Shown piece after piece: positions 54,721 through 64,000 of a DNA stretch of 64,000 nt. The number at the start of each line of letters is the position of its first letter. The stretch's first letter is position 1. The DNA lies in NCBI GenBank assembly GCA_930367215.1, contig OV884059.1, positions 24,638,945 through 24,702,944 of the forward strand, written 5' to 3'. The notes under the pieces are model-generated. The model was not told the origin of the DNA and did no database searches. It saw only the letters and a program-made list of their open reading frames with translations. The stretch is from Pollenia angustigena (taxonomy: Eukaryota > Arthropoda > Insecta > Diptera > Polleniidae). Made by a program: the position numbers and the translations under genes.

Positions 54721-55936
54721 TTGATTTCTTGATCTTTAAATATTTTTAAAATGATTCCACTCCTTTAAACACCCTAACTATTTACACCTATAAACGTTGA
54801 TTTATTCCTTAAAAATAGTATGAATGAAGAAAAACGAAACGGATTTTTTGTCATTGTCGTCGTTGTTGTTGTCTTGGAATTGTTTCTGTTGTAGAAAGAA
54901 AATAATAACTGCAAAGCAATTATTCTTAGCATTTATAGCATCTCCAACCAAACGACAACCTACTACTACTACTCACTCTCCATTACCCACCATATTCAGG
55001 CATCACCTCTTAATATTTTTGCACCTTTTCAGTGTTTTTATTGTGAATTTCGTTTCTAGTTAAACATTTATTTATACAAAATGCAAGTTTTTTTCTCACT
55101 CATCCAATGAAAGAACGTATGACAAAAAAAAAATAAAATTTTACAATGCAATTGAGTATGCAAATATTGCCTACTTACCTCACCATTCAGTCAGTCGTCA
55201 GTCATTCAGTCTTCACATACTCTACTCATACGTTTCCTAACACTCCGTACACCCCCCCCTCCCCCTCCCCTGCTCTAGGAGATAGTCCCTTCCCTCATAC
55301 CAGCCCTTCAAGAGGGAAAAAAAGAAAACGGCTTGATTTTAGTTAAGCATCTTGGTATGAATTTTTTTATTTCAAAAACTCTTCAAAAACATCGTTGTGA
55401 TATATGAATGATCTCATTGTGTGTATGAGTAGATGAAAAATGCTTCAGAAGAAGATAACACTCACATGCACTCATTTTGTTTGTGCAAAAAATGCGCAGG
55501 TGAGTGTGTTTGTTGCAAAAAGAAATAGGAGAAGCAAAAAAATATGATGTCCTTTACCAAGCAATAAGTATAAAAAAATTAGAATAAAAAATAATTTCTT
55601 CAAAAGCTTTTTTTTAATTCATGCATTCATATTTATAATGTTGAACACACACACGCACGCTTACAAATACATATTAACAGTTTTCGTTTTGCAAGGTATT
55701 TTAATAAATGAAAAAGAAATAACAGTTAAAAAAACAAACGTTATGTGAATTTTTTTTTCCTTTCACAATACAAATGCAAATTTATGCCTACGTGAGTGTG
55801 TTTGTGTCTGTCTATATACATTAGTCTTTATACATATGTATTAGGGGAAGAACGAAGTGATAAAGACCTCAAGAGAACAAAAAAAACTCAAGAATCTTCA
55901 ATATAGAGATCCCTGAAACCGTTTTACTGATGCGAG

Positions 55937-55938
<2 letters not shown>
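54721..55938. other. Non-coding stretch
   Basis: No gene is supported. There is a C-rich pyrimidine tract at 55250-55280 and CAGTCAGTCGTCAGTCATTC at 55186. Confidence 0.5.

Positions 55939-55986
<48 letters not shown>
55939..55986. repeat. (AT)n microsatellite, about 24 repeats
   Basis: An uninterrupted AT dinucleotide run. Confidence 0.98.
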
Positions 55987-55989
<3 letters not shown>

Positions 55990-56310
55990 TTGTTTTGGCT
56001 TCTATAAGAAGCTTGGTTTTTACTTCACTCCAGCTATTGTCTGATTTGTTAACATACAAAGCTAGTTGTCTACATGCGTGGGTGGGCGTCCTCTACGTCT
56101 GCTTCCTTGGGGGTTCAATTGGTGGACAACTTGTTCATGGCCAATCCAAGTCCATTAACACTGCTTAGTGTATAGATCTGTAGCGGAGGAATTCCAGGTT
56201 TTACAGCCGTACAAAAGCACAGACTTGAAACACGCATTAAAAGTTCTAAGTTTGGTGCGTATGGACAGGAATACAGACTTTCATATTGTGTTGACTTAAA
56301 GCTCGCTGTA
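55987..56310 (-). pseudogene. RTE-type retrotransposon C-terminal fragment
   Basis: The minus strand gives FLSIRTKLRTFNACFKSVLL then YGCKTWNSS, the LLYGCETW landmark. A few dozen codons on, in another frame, come PKEADVEDAHPRM and NKSDNSWSEVKTKLL, resembling the arginine-rich PQGxRRRGRPxxxWRR and the terminal W..VK.. motifs. The 90-odd residues normally between these landmarks are missing, an internal deletion. The microsatellite at 55939 abuts its 3' side. Confidence 0.68.
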
Positions 56311-56559
56311 AGTTTTGACCTTCATAGTATAAAATTATCTTACAGTAGTTAATAGGGGTAATGATCCCACCTTAATTGCGACTTACAGAAGTGAAGTTCT
56401 TGATGTTACGCTTAATAGCGATAGGTTTTCAGGTATGATTAGCAATTGGAACGTGGTAAAGGACAGTTCCTTTTCTGATCCCATGTACATTGGTTTCAAT
56501 ATTTCCCTCAAAATTGATTCAGTGAAACCCTATACGAACAGAAGAAAGACCAACTGGTC

Positions 56560-57270
56560 TGTCTGCTAGTGTACTCCAGGACAAACTGTCAGTGTGCCCG
56601 GTTCTCGTAGGCAGTGTGTCCACATTTGACTCCGTAGGGGAGCCACTGAAGAGTGTTAATGGAGGCAACAAACAAGTAAAGGAATCGACAGGAAAGGCCA
56701 GGCTAAGCCCATATGGTGGAAAGAAGAAATTGCTGAAAAGCGCAAGGAAAGCAAGAAAACTCTTCAATGAGGCGAAACGTAAAGGTGTTTGGAGCAATTA
56801 CAAGTCCTCAGTAAATAGACTCAAGTATCTTATCAGGAAAGCCAAGAGGCAGTCATGGAGGGAATTTTGCAGCGATGTGAAAAATTCCTCGGAGATAAGT
56901 CGGCTTCATAATATTTTATCCTCTAAGCCGGCTATTCCGTCGTATATACAGAAGAAAGATGGATCCTGGATCCCAAACAGTCAGGATACCCTTGAGGTCC
57001 TAATGAATACAAACTTTTCAGGTTGCTTGGAACATCTTCTCTGTTATTGTCCGGCATTCGGAGATTTAAGACTTGAACTGTCTTGTTGAAAAAACTTTGG
57101 GGACATAACCTGTCTGTCTGATGTTGCTTTGAACAGGATCCACTCCTTTATTAAACTACCTGGGTGGCTGAGCAGCCAGGTAACAAAGGATCCGTGGGGA
57201 CGGTGTAACATGGTAACACAACGGGATCCAATAAATGGACACACGTGAGCTGTGCTAACTTAACCTAGCC
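56560..57270 (+). pseudogene. LOA-like retrotransposon with RT and RNase H deleted
   Basis: Frame 1 gives AKPIWWKEEIAEKRKESKK; after a frameshift near 56745 the text continues KARKLFNEAKRKGVWSNYKS, then RKAKRQSWREFCSDVKNSSE, QKKDGSWIPNSQDTLEVLMN and TNFSGC. This is the linker between endonuclease and RT in LOA-like elements. The next residues are LEHLLCYCPAFGDLRLEL, the zinc-knuckle end of the same protein, so the whole RT and RNase H are missing and the junction is in frame. The 3' region has GGTAACACAACGGGATCC and ends in AACTTAACCTAGCCTAACC, a tail style seen in these elements. The frame from 56592 to 57089 is open for 165 codons. Confidence 0.8.
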
Positions 57271-57289
57271 TAACCTTCTCTATTTACAG

Positions 57290-57530
57290 CTTTCTGTTGC
57301 CAGTTTCAATTACCCATGATCCTTATGTCGCCTTCGTGAGCGTCCACTTCGTATTGTGTTTCTGATATCATAGTTTAACAACGACTTTTGCGATCTTAAA
57401 GTGGACATTTTTGCCGTTTTCATCTTGCACTGGACCAAATATCCTGTGGAGAATTTTACGCTCGAAAATTCTTAAACACTGTTGTTAATTTGCAGTAACG
57501 GACCATGTTTCACATCCACATGTGGCAGTA
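57290..57530 (-). pseudogene. Retrotransposon C-terminal fragment
   Basis: The minus strand reads VFKNFERKILHRIFGPVQDE then NGKNVHFKIAKVVVK, matching the FERKILRRIFGP segment that follows the RT in insect non-LTR elements. There are stops before and after, and no catalytic motifs. Confidence 0.6.
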
Positions 57531-57830
57531 GGTTTGTTCCAAGTTACCTATCTTCCATCATACGCGTCCTCAGGTGGCGAATAGAGGGATGCCTTACAGA
57601 TATGGAAGTTAGGTGCGAAATCAAATACCACCCGCGGACCAAAACAGACAATCTTTAAAACCCAACCGACGTCTGTCTTATATTAAGCGGTGGGTTGGTA
57701 GGCGTCTGTTCCTCATGTTAGAGGCTGCCTTGAAACGAGAGCTGGCAGTCCGAGTAACTACTTTACCTTTGTCGGTCCCAAGCCCAATTGAAAAAGAAGT
57801 GGGTTAAGCGCTGGACCAACAATCCACCTT

Positions 57831-59579
57831 GTAAAATTATTCCAAAACGTTGGAAATCAAGAAATCTCAAATCTATGTTGTACAAGACTAACTAAAAGTT
57901 CTCAAGTGCAAAAGTAATTGTGAAACATTTGAGTGCGATAATATGCCTAAGTTCTTGGAAACAATACATACCGAGTAAATTCTAGACTCCAAGGGCGGAT
58001 ATTGAAATACGAAACATTTATAATAGTTGAAACTTTTGAAAGTGTTGTGATGAGTCCAATATGATAACTAAGGAGCCGGAGTCAGAGTCGCAGTGTTTTT
58101 AACGGAGTTGGAGTCGGAGTACCTACAAAAACTCGCGATTCCGACTCAAAAATTTCTCGGTAATACATTTGCATAAAAAATTCAAAAAATTTTTCAAATA
58201 TTTAAAAAAAATTTTGTTGGAAATTTTACCTTGGAGTTCTTGTTGTAGTGATTACAAATCAAGAAAAAATATAAATTCAGTCTGTTCAGCCTCCAATCAT
58301 AATTTATGAATTTAGAATACGAGACCAGCCAAGTATTTTCCGCTCCCCAACCCCTTGGATCCGCGTTTCCAAGAAGCAGCATTATTTATATGACTAAAAG
58401 TTATTACCCAAACCTTTTAGATGTATGGAATGGATGTAACAGAGACAAATATCATTGTTTTAGGGACTTTCTTTTGAGATTTTCGATGTTTTTAGGGAAC
58501 GCAAAACATAAACCATTTCAGATCGCCAAAGTAAGATTAAGTTCTCACTTAAGTTGGTAGCACACACCATGCGTTCTATGTGATTTATACTTTCTTGAAC
58601 TTTTGCCAAGACGCATGCGACGCATGCAAGATTATATATAGAAGGATTGTCGGGTAGAACGCGTTTGTTGTGTAGCTTGTCAAAACCATTTCACTGATTA
58701 TACTTTATTGACATACGCGTAAAATGCACGGAACGCATAGTGTGGCAGCAAAGCCTGCCAAAAATCTCGGGAGTTATTATTTTAAAAGCGTGATATCTGT
58801 TAGAACCAAGTGTTTTCAAATTCCCTGCCTTCAAAAAAAGTATATGTGTGTATGCAAACAATTATGCATATGTATTGGTGTAGATACTCGTAGAAGAGGT
58901 GTTGATACTCACACGTAGGCATCCTCGTTTATTTTATTTTAGTCAAATTTTTTTGTATTTTCTAGATCATCATACTCTTCATCATCTTCATCAAGCAGAT
59001 GTAAAACAATATACAATTGTAGTTTTTGTATTTCTAGTTGATGATTCTGATGTTGTTGTTAATATTATTGTTGTTGCAGCATCATATATTATGATTCAAC
59101 TTATAATTCATATAAATTCTTTTTTAAAGTTTTTTTTCTGCGAAGAAATTTTTTTTAGACTTGGGAAGAAGGTAGGGAGGAATTGGGTTGATATGCACAG
59201 ATTAGAGAATATATATAAAAAAAATCTTTAGGTGTTTAGCGATGAGTATGAGAAGGATGGTGTTGTTCTTGTTGTTTTGTTAATTATTGTAAAATAAATG
59301 CTAAAATAACAAAACAATTTACACTTGAGCACATACTACATAACAGATATTTTTATTTAGACAAAAAAAATGTAAAGAAAAAATAATACATTTGAATTTG
59401 TTTTGCATATGTATATGTCTGTGTGTCTAAAAGTAAGATATATAAATTCTTTGTAGAACTTGTGAGTAAAAAAAAATAATAAGTAACAATAATATAAAAT
59501 TCCAATTAACTTAATTGTTGTACAGTTTGAACGTTCTGAACATCAAAACGCTAAGCATTAAAATTTAGAAAATATAGCA
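57831..59579. other. Non-coding stretch
   Basis: An imperfect GGAGTC repeat lies at 58070-58150 (listed separately) and TTGTTG runs at 59050-59085 and 59262-59285. Frames up to 110 codons show no motif and are biased to TTT/ATT codons. Confidence 0.5.
58070..58150. repeat. Imperfect GGAGTC hexamer repeat
   Basis: GGAGCCGGAGTCAGAGTCG, then GGAGTTGGAGTCGGAGT, then the inverse-type CGATTCCGACTC indicates a degenerate hexanucleotide tract. Confidence 0.6.
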
Positions 59580-59599
59580 AAACATTAATAAAATATCTT

Positions 59600-60060
59600 A
59601 TAAAAAGTTTTTTTTAACAAAATTTCCTACAAAAAGTAAATGTTTACAAAATTTCCTATAAAAAGTAAATTTTTACAAAATTTCCTATAAAAAGTAAATT
59701 TTTTACAAAATTTCCTATAAAAAGTAAATGTTTACAAAATTTCCTATAAAAAGTAAATTTTTACAAAATTTCCTATAAAAAGTAAATGTTTACAAAATTT
59801 CCTATAAAAAGTAAATTTTTACAAAAAGTAAATTTTTACAAAATTTCCTATAAAAAAGTAAATTTTTCAAAATTTCCCACAAAAAGTAAATTTTTACAAA
59901 ATTTCCTATAAAAAGTAAATTTTTACAAAATTTCCTATAAAAAGTAAATTTTTACAAAATTTTCTATAAAAAGTTACTTTTTACAAAATTTCCTATAAAA
60001 AGTAAATTTTAACAAAACTTCCTATAAAAAGTAAATATTAACAAACTCTCCTATAAACCC
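59600..60060. repeat. 29-bp AT-rich tandem array, about 15 units
   Basis: The unit ACAAAATTTCCTATAAAAAG then TAAATTTTT repeats with a 29-base period (for example TTTCCTATAA at 59711 and 59740), with T/G alternation in TAAAT(G/T)TT. One unit is shortened near 59820, and units decay towards 60060. Confidence 0.95.
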
Positions 60061-61040
60061 TTAATCTTAGCAACATTTTCTATAACTAGCAAATTTGAAC
60101 AAAATTTCCTGTAAAAGTTCTGCAAAATTTCTTAAAAAGCCGAATTTTAGGGATAAATTTTAAAGTTGCCCGATCATACATCAATTTTATGCCTTCATTG
60201 CTTTCAAAAGCAATCCTCAAAGTTCTATATTTTAAAAGATTTCCTTGATTAAAAACTCAATGTTCTTTTATAAATTAAGTTTTTTAAAAAATCCTTTTGT
60301 AAATTTCAATTATGTACCTCCAACCTGAACTTTAACATTCTTCTTACTGCATTTGTAAATCCTTTGTTTAAAAAAACCGCCTGATTTTAATTACCATTCT
60401 GAGTTTTCTTGATCCTTTTTTTCAGTTTATTTGTTTGTATTCATAAAATTTGCTTTACGTTTAGGTCATTTTTCTCTTTTAAAGCAACAACACTAACAAC
60501 AAATGAATTGTTATTTTTGCCCATTTCAACGCTACTCAGCTCATATAAGAAGACATTTGGCTTGTTTATATAAAATTTTTCGTTTGTTTTTTCTTGTGTC
60601 ATTTACAAAATTGCAATACATTTCATCAAGACCCAAAGTGAATGTGTAATATTTAGACCATTCCATTTCTGATGACTTGCAATGAATAGAAATTGAACGA
60701 ATAAGAGAAAGAATACAAAAACAAAACAAACTAAATTTGTTTGTTGTGAATAATAATAAAAAAAAAAAAAAATTACAACACACCTTTACAGAATTACAAA
60801 CACTACAAGATTCTACCGAAAAAAGCGAAATTTACAATAGTCTTAGTAAGAGTGGAAAATTATGATGCCAAATGTTTTAAAGGAATATGGAAAACAAGAA
60901 ATATGAAATACAACAAGCTTAAAAGGAAATGACACATGAAATGTGGCACTGAGAGGAATGCGTCTCAAATCAAAAGAATCTGAGTATTCTTTAGTCTGGG
61001 TTCACACTATTTTCTTCTTTCCCACCTCAACAATAAACTC
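60061..61040. other. Non-coding stretch
   Basis: Nothing is supported. An A run lies at 60759. Confidence 0.5.
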
Positions 61041-61049
61041 TAAAAGAAC

Positions 61050-61650
61050 GATTTTTATGGAAGTTGCCACGACCACGCATCCAATAACAGCCAATTCTGA
61101 CGGATTCTGTGTATTGAAAATCCAGCTGTGTACACCAAATTTGGAAAAATTTTCTTTTGCTGCTATCCAGACATAAAGAAACGTTTTTTGTGCCACGCCC
61201 TTTTCTTCAATCCCGTCCACTTTATTGCAGATGCCATGCATTGACATCGAAGCATTTTGTACCAATTTTGTAAACTTTCACTGCTACGAATCTCCCGATA
61301 TACAGACTTATATTTTTTGTTTGTATGGGAAGTGCCACGCCCACTTCTTCTACTCCGCCCATTTTTGCAGAGAGGTTGTGTATTGAAAACCAAGATGCAT
61401 TTGCCTAATCTTAAACCTTTGGCTTTTGCCATTCTTCAGATGCAAAAAAAAACATCAACAACGGATTTTTTGGTAAAATTAAAGGCATTCGTGGTCTTAT
61501 GCTCCTATCTCAGTCATTTATAAACCGATGTGGCTGAATTTCAATAGCAAACTTAAACAAAGTATATGTAACATAAATATATAACAACCTAGTCGCCAAC
61601 ATTTCTGAGGTCTTCGGAAGACCCATTTCAACATACACACAGACAGTCGC
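61050..61650. repeat. Dispersed fly repeat, two related ~268-bp units
   Basis: TATGGAAGTTGCCACGACCA at 61058 and TATGGGAAGTGCCACGCCCA at 61326 head two similar blocks, each followed by TGTGTATTGAAAA(T/A)CCA and ATTTGCC/AATTTGG-type text. 'GCCACGCCCAC' blocks followed by CGATGTGGCTGAATTT and CACACAGACAGTC are typical of non-coding dispersed repeats in flies. The overlapping open frames are not genes. Confidence 0.6.
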
Positions 61651-62289
61651 ACAAAATTAAATTTCTCTTATTTCATTCTTCAGTTTGTAAAACCTTAAAG
61701 TATTCAGTAGTTCAAGTATTAAAAAGTATTGAAGTTTTACAGCACTAGAACTTAGCAAAGTTACAAATAAAGTAAACTATTTCTTTAAGTGCAGAAACTT
61801 GTCCGTTTTGCTTATTTGTTTTTTTCTTGTATTTGTTATAAAAAACAATATGGCTGCTATGTCAGATGACAGTTCTATCAGTAAACCTAATACCAGGTGA
61901 CATGTATCTCCAAGAACGTGCACAAGAGCTACAAACAATGTTTAAATGATGATGATAAAACAAAACAACTACAACTGCAATAAAACGTACAGCAGAAAAA
62001 TACAAGATTGTAAAATACAGGTTAGCGGAAGGTATCAAAACTAATGATTACATGACTACACGTTACACGGCTGCGACAAAGAATAAAAATACATATCTGT
62101 AAGCGTCAGATGTTTTATTTAAGATATATTTGAATATTTGCGGGCACAAACTTTTTTAAAATGGAAATTTGTGTATTTAATCATACAAATTACAAAAAAA
62201 AGAAAATGTTACGGTTTCGCAAATTTAGAAGTCAGAAAGAAAGGCACTGTACTTTTTTAAATTTTCCATATTCAATTAAACTAATCAGA
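61651..62289. other. Non-coding stretch
   Basis: No gene, RNA or element is recognised. Confidence 0.5.
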
Positions 62290-62579
62290 AATGCTTAAAC
62301 ACTCGAATTTTTATTTCAATCACTATTAAAGTCCCTAAGCTAGATCCTAAAATCTCCCTTAATTTTTCCGAAATTTTTAAATCATTTAAATGGTACAGAA
62401 TTTCGTGGGTTTTTATAAAACTTTTATACACTTTAATATATTTTATATACACAGCAGCAAAAACGACATGCATAAAGCAATAAACGAGTGACTGCTGCTA
62501 GCAGCTCAAAGAGCTTTTTATGCACAACTGAAACTCTATGAATCACATCAAATACCCAAAATGAGGCAATTTAACAGGC

Positions 62580-62740
62580 TTTAAAAAACTGCAGTCAAAG
62601 CCAAAAACTGTCGAACAATAAATGAAAATTTGTGTATATTTAATTAATCAGAAGTAAAAGCAACAGTTTTTTTTTGGACAATGACAAATGAAGAAGTGGA
62701 AGAAATGGCAATTTTTCCACTTTGACTGCAGTTTTTTAAA
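62580..62740. repeat. Inverted repeat, 21-bp perfect arms
   Basis: TTTAAAAAACTGCAGTCAAA(G) at 62580-62600 is exactly mirrored at 62720-62740 around a 119-base centre. It has the form of a tiny MITE; flanking duplications are not clear. Confidence 0.75.
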
Positions 62741-62751
62741 CGCTGCTATTT

Positions 62752-63165
62752 AAGACAATTGTTCTACCTTTACTTACATATAGCTGCGAAGAATGGGCCT
62801 AAACTCTGGCGGATAAACTGAACTACGAGTTTTTGAAAGAAAGATAATTTGAAAAGAGGGATGATGCTTTTATAAGAAAAGGTAACCAAGAAATCGGAAA
62901 ATACTTGACGGTAAAAACATAGTATCATTCATCAAGCTAAAAAGACTAAGCTGTGCTAATCATGTGATAAGAATGCCGAAGCTCAGAGCCCAAAAACGAT
63001 TTTAAGCACAGCCCTATGCAACAGTAGGCGCAGAGGTAAACCCAGAAGTAGATGGCTCAAAGTAGTAGAAGATGACTGTTGGAGGCAGTAGCTCTAGACT
63101 TATCCGAATAGAAGAAGAAAGTGAACGAGGTTAAGACCCACATCGGGTTGATGATGATGACATTT
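62752..63165 (+). pseudogene. Non-LTR retrotransposon 3' end with TGATGATGATG tail
   Basis: The plus strand begins VLPLLTYSCEEWALTLADKL (from LLTYGCETWTLT), continues in shifting frames with RLSCANHVIRMPKLRA, RRRGKPRSRWLKVVEDDC and WRQ, and ends VNEVKTHIGL followed by TGATGATGATGA. These are the last domains (WxGHxxRM, RRRGRPxxRWxDxVEDDL, KxHxGL) of a common insect endonuclease-RT element, whose stop lies in the simple tail. The two-base shifts make it non-functional. Confidence 0.75.
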
Positions 63166-64000
63166 CATATACTCTCAATGTAAAACCCTTTCTAAAATTT
63201 AATAATTTTTTATAAGAAACATGTTTCTTATATTTTTTGAAATCACTTAAAAGGCTTAGAATTTTGTAGTTTTGAGTAACAATTTTTTTCAAAATTCTTA
63301 TACCATTTAATATGTTTTATATTCGTCTCAATTTAAAACTCTTATTCAGTATCATAGTTTTTTGTAAAATGATTTCTAATGTTTTTTTAATTATTTTAAA
63401 GGTATAGAGTTTCGCAGATTTTTAATAACGTTTTTTTGGCAAAACTCTTATACAGTTTATTATTTTTTGTATTTTTCTAATTAAAAACTCTTATACAGTA
63501 TCATAGTTTTTTTTAAAGAATTTCTTATGTTTATTTTAATTATTTCAAAGTTGCAGTAATTCGCGGTAACACCAATAGATGATGATGATGGTATTTTTTT
63601 TTATTTTAATGTAAAACCCTTCCATGTTTAATAATTTTTGAAGAGAAACATGTTTCTTATGTTATTTTTCAAATCATTTAAAAGGCATAGAATTTCGTGG
63701 TTTTAAAAAAACATATTAATGAAAAACTCTAATACAGCTTATAATTTTTTTATTCTTCTAATTTAAAACACTTGTACAGTATCATGGTTATTTAAAAGTA
63801 TTTCTTATGTTTTTTTTTAATTATTTAAAAAGAATAGAATTTCGCGGTTTTTAACAACATGTCGTCAAGATTTTTAAAAACTCTTATACAGTTTAATTTT
63901 TTTTTATATTCTTCTAATTTGAAACTCTTTTACAGTATCATATTTTTTAGAAAACTATATCTTATGTTTAAAGGTTTTAAAAGTTTTTTAAAGTTTATAA
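63154..64000. repeat. AT-rich higher-order tandem array running off the window
   Basis: A 430-bp higher-order unit starting GATGATGATGA...TGTAAAACCCTT and AAGAAACATGTTTCTTAT begins at 63154 and 63584. Within it, about 150-bp monomers carry CTTATACAGTATCATAG (63345, 63495, 63776, 63931) and AGAATTTCGCGGTTTTT. A decayed monomer (TACAGAATTTCGTGGGTTTT) at 62390 lies beyond the 62460-63150 insertions, so the array once extended left. It continues past 64000. Confidence 0.75.

Noticed and set aside
60943..61523. Overlapping 77-89 codon frames on both strands
   Set aside because: They lie in a dispersed non-coding fly repeat with GCCACGCCCAC text; two related units give parallel spurious frames.

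Overview
The window reads as AT-rich, repeat-dominated nuclear DNA of a higher fly, most likely a calyptrate such as a blow fly or house-fly relative. This is inference from four things: several insect-type non-LTR retrotransposons; many short DNA transposons with clean target-site duplications; dispersed elements with (GTCY)n tracts and text resembling the DINE/mini-me elements of flies; and CAA/CAG and TA low-complexity tracts. I see no host protein-coding exon, rRNA gene or functional tRNA gene that I can defend. Every coding stretch with recognisable sequence belongs to a mobile element.

Layout. 0-3.5 kb: AT-rich DNA with local tandem duplications, a piggyBac-like element (2044-2697, TTAA ends) with a broken C-terminal cysteine-rich remnant, and a 583-bp hAT-type element (2830-3412, 8-bp duplication). 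3.5-7.4 kb: a PIF/Harbinger-like miniature element (here 'family A', TTA/TAA duplications) that received a second inverted-repeat unit holding a reverse transcriptase (RT) fragment, followed by another RT pseudogene. 9.4-11 kb: a decayed Jockey copy on the minus strand. 13.9-16.2 kb: a degenerate higher-order tandem array rich in the palindrome GCAACATGTTGC. 16.36-18.28 kb: a young, 5'-truncated Jockey insertion with an 11-bp duplication and an open RT frame. 19-25.4 kb: four family A copies or fragments, two of them nested (one carries a Jockey tail and an AT-rich element, one a 542-bp hAT element), plus two DD41D mariner-type transposase remnants.

26-32 kb: an interrupted tandem array, an RTE-type fragment, a DINE-like element and three tails of a LOA-like retroelement, one tandemly duplicated (182-bp unit). 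32.4-34.7 kb: an inverted-repeat element split by a DINE-like element that carries about eight 153-bp tandem repeats. 37-40.2 kb: dispersed fly repeats and a pogo-like element split by a second DINE-like copy. 40.9-42.6 kb: an element with RSS-heptamer-like ends and a 5-bp duplication. 45.3-46.4 kb: a 1.1-kb element with 37-bp perfect inverted repeats and an 8-bp duplication. 46.8-47.5 kb: a DD41D mariner-type remnant followed by a 219-bp foldback element.

48-64 kb: RT, RTE and LOA-like pseudogene fragments, two tRNA-like SINE candidates, a 29-bp tandem array, fold-backs, and a higher-order AT-rich array that runs off the window end.

The main information is an insertion history. At least six nestings can be ordered from target-site duplications and interrupted repeats. 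The best candidates for something undescribed are the DINE-like element with a 153-bp internal array, the 1.1-kb TIR element, the RSS-like TIR element and the recurrent 12-bp palindrome.
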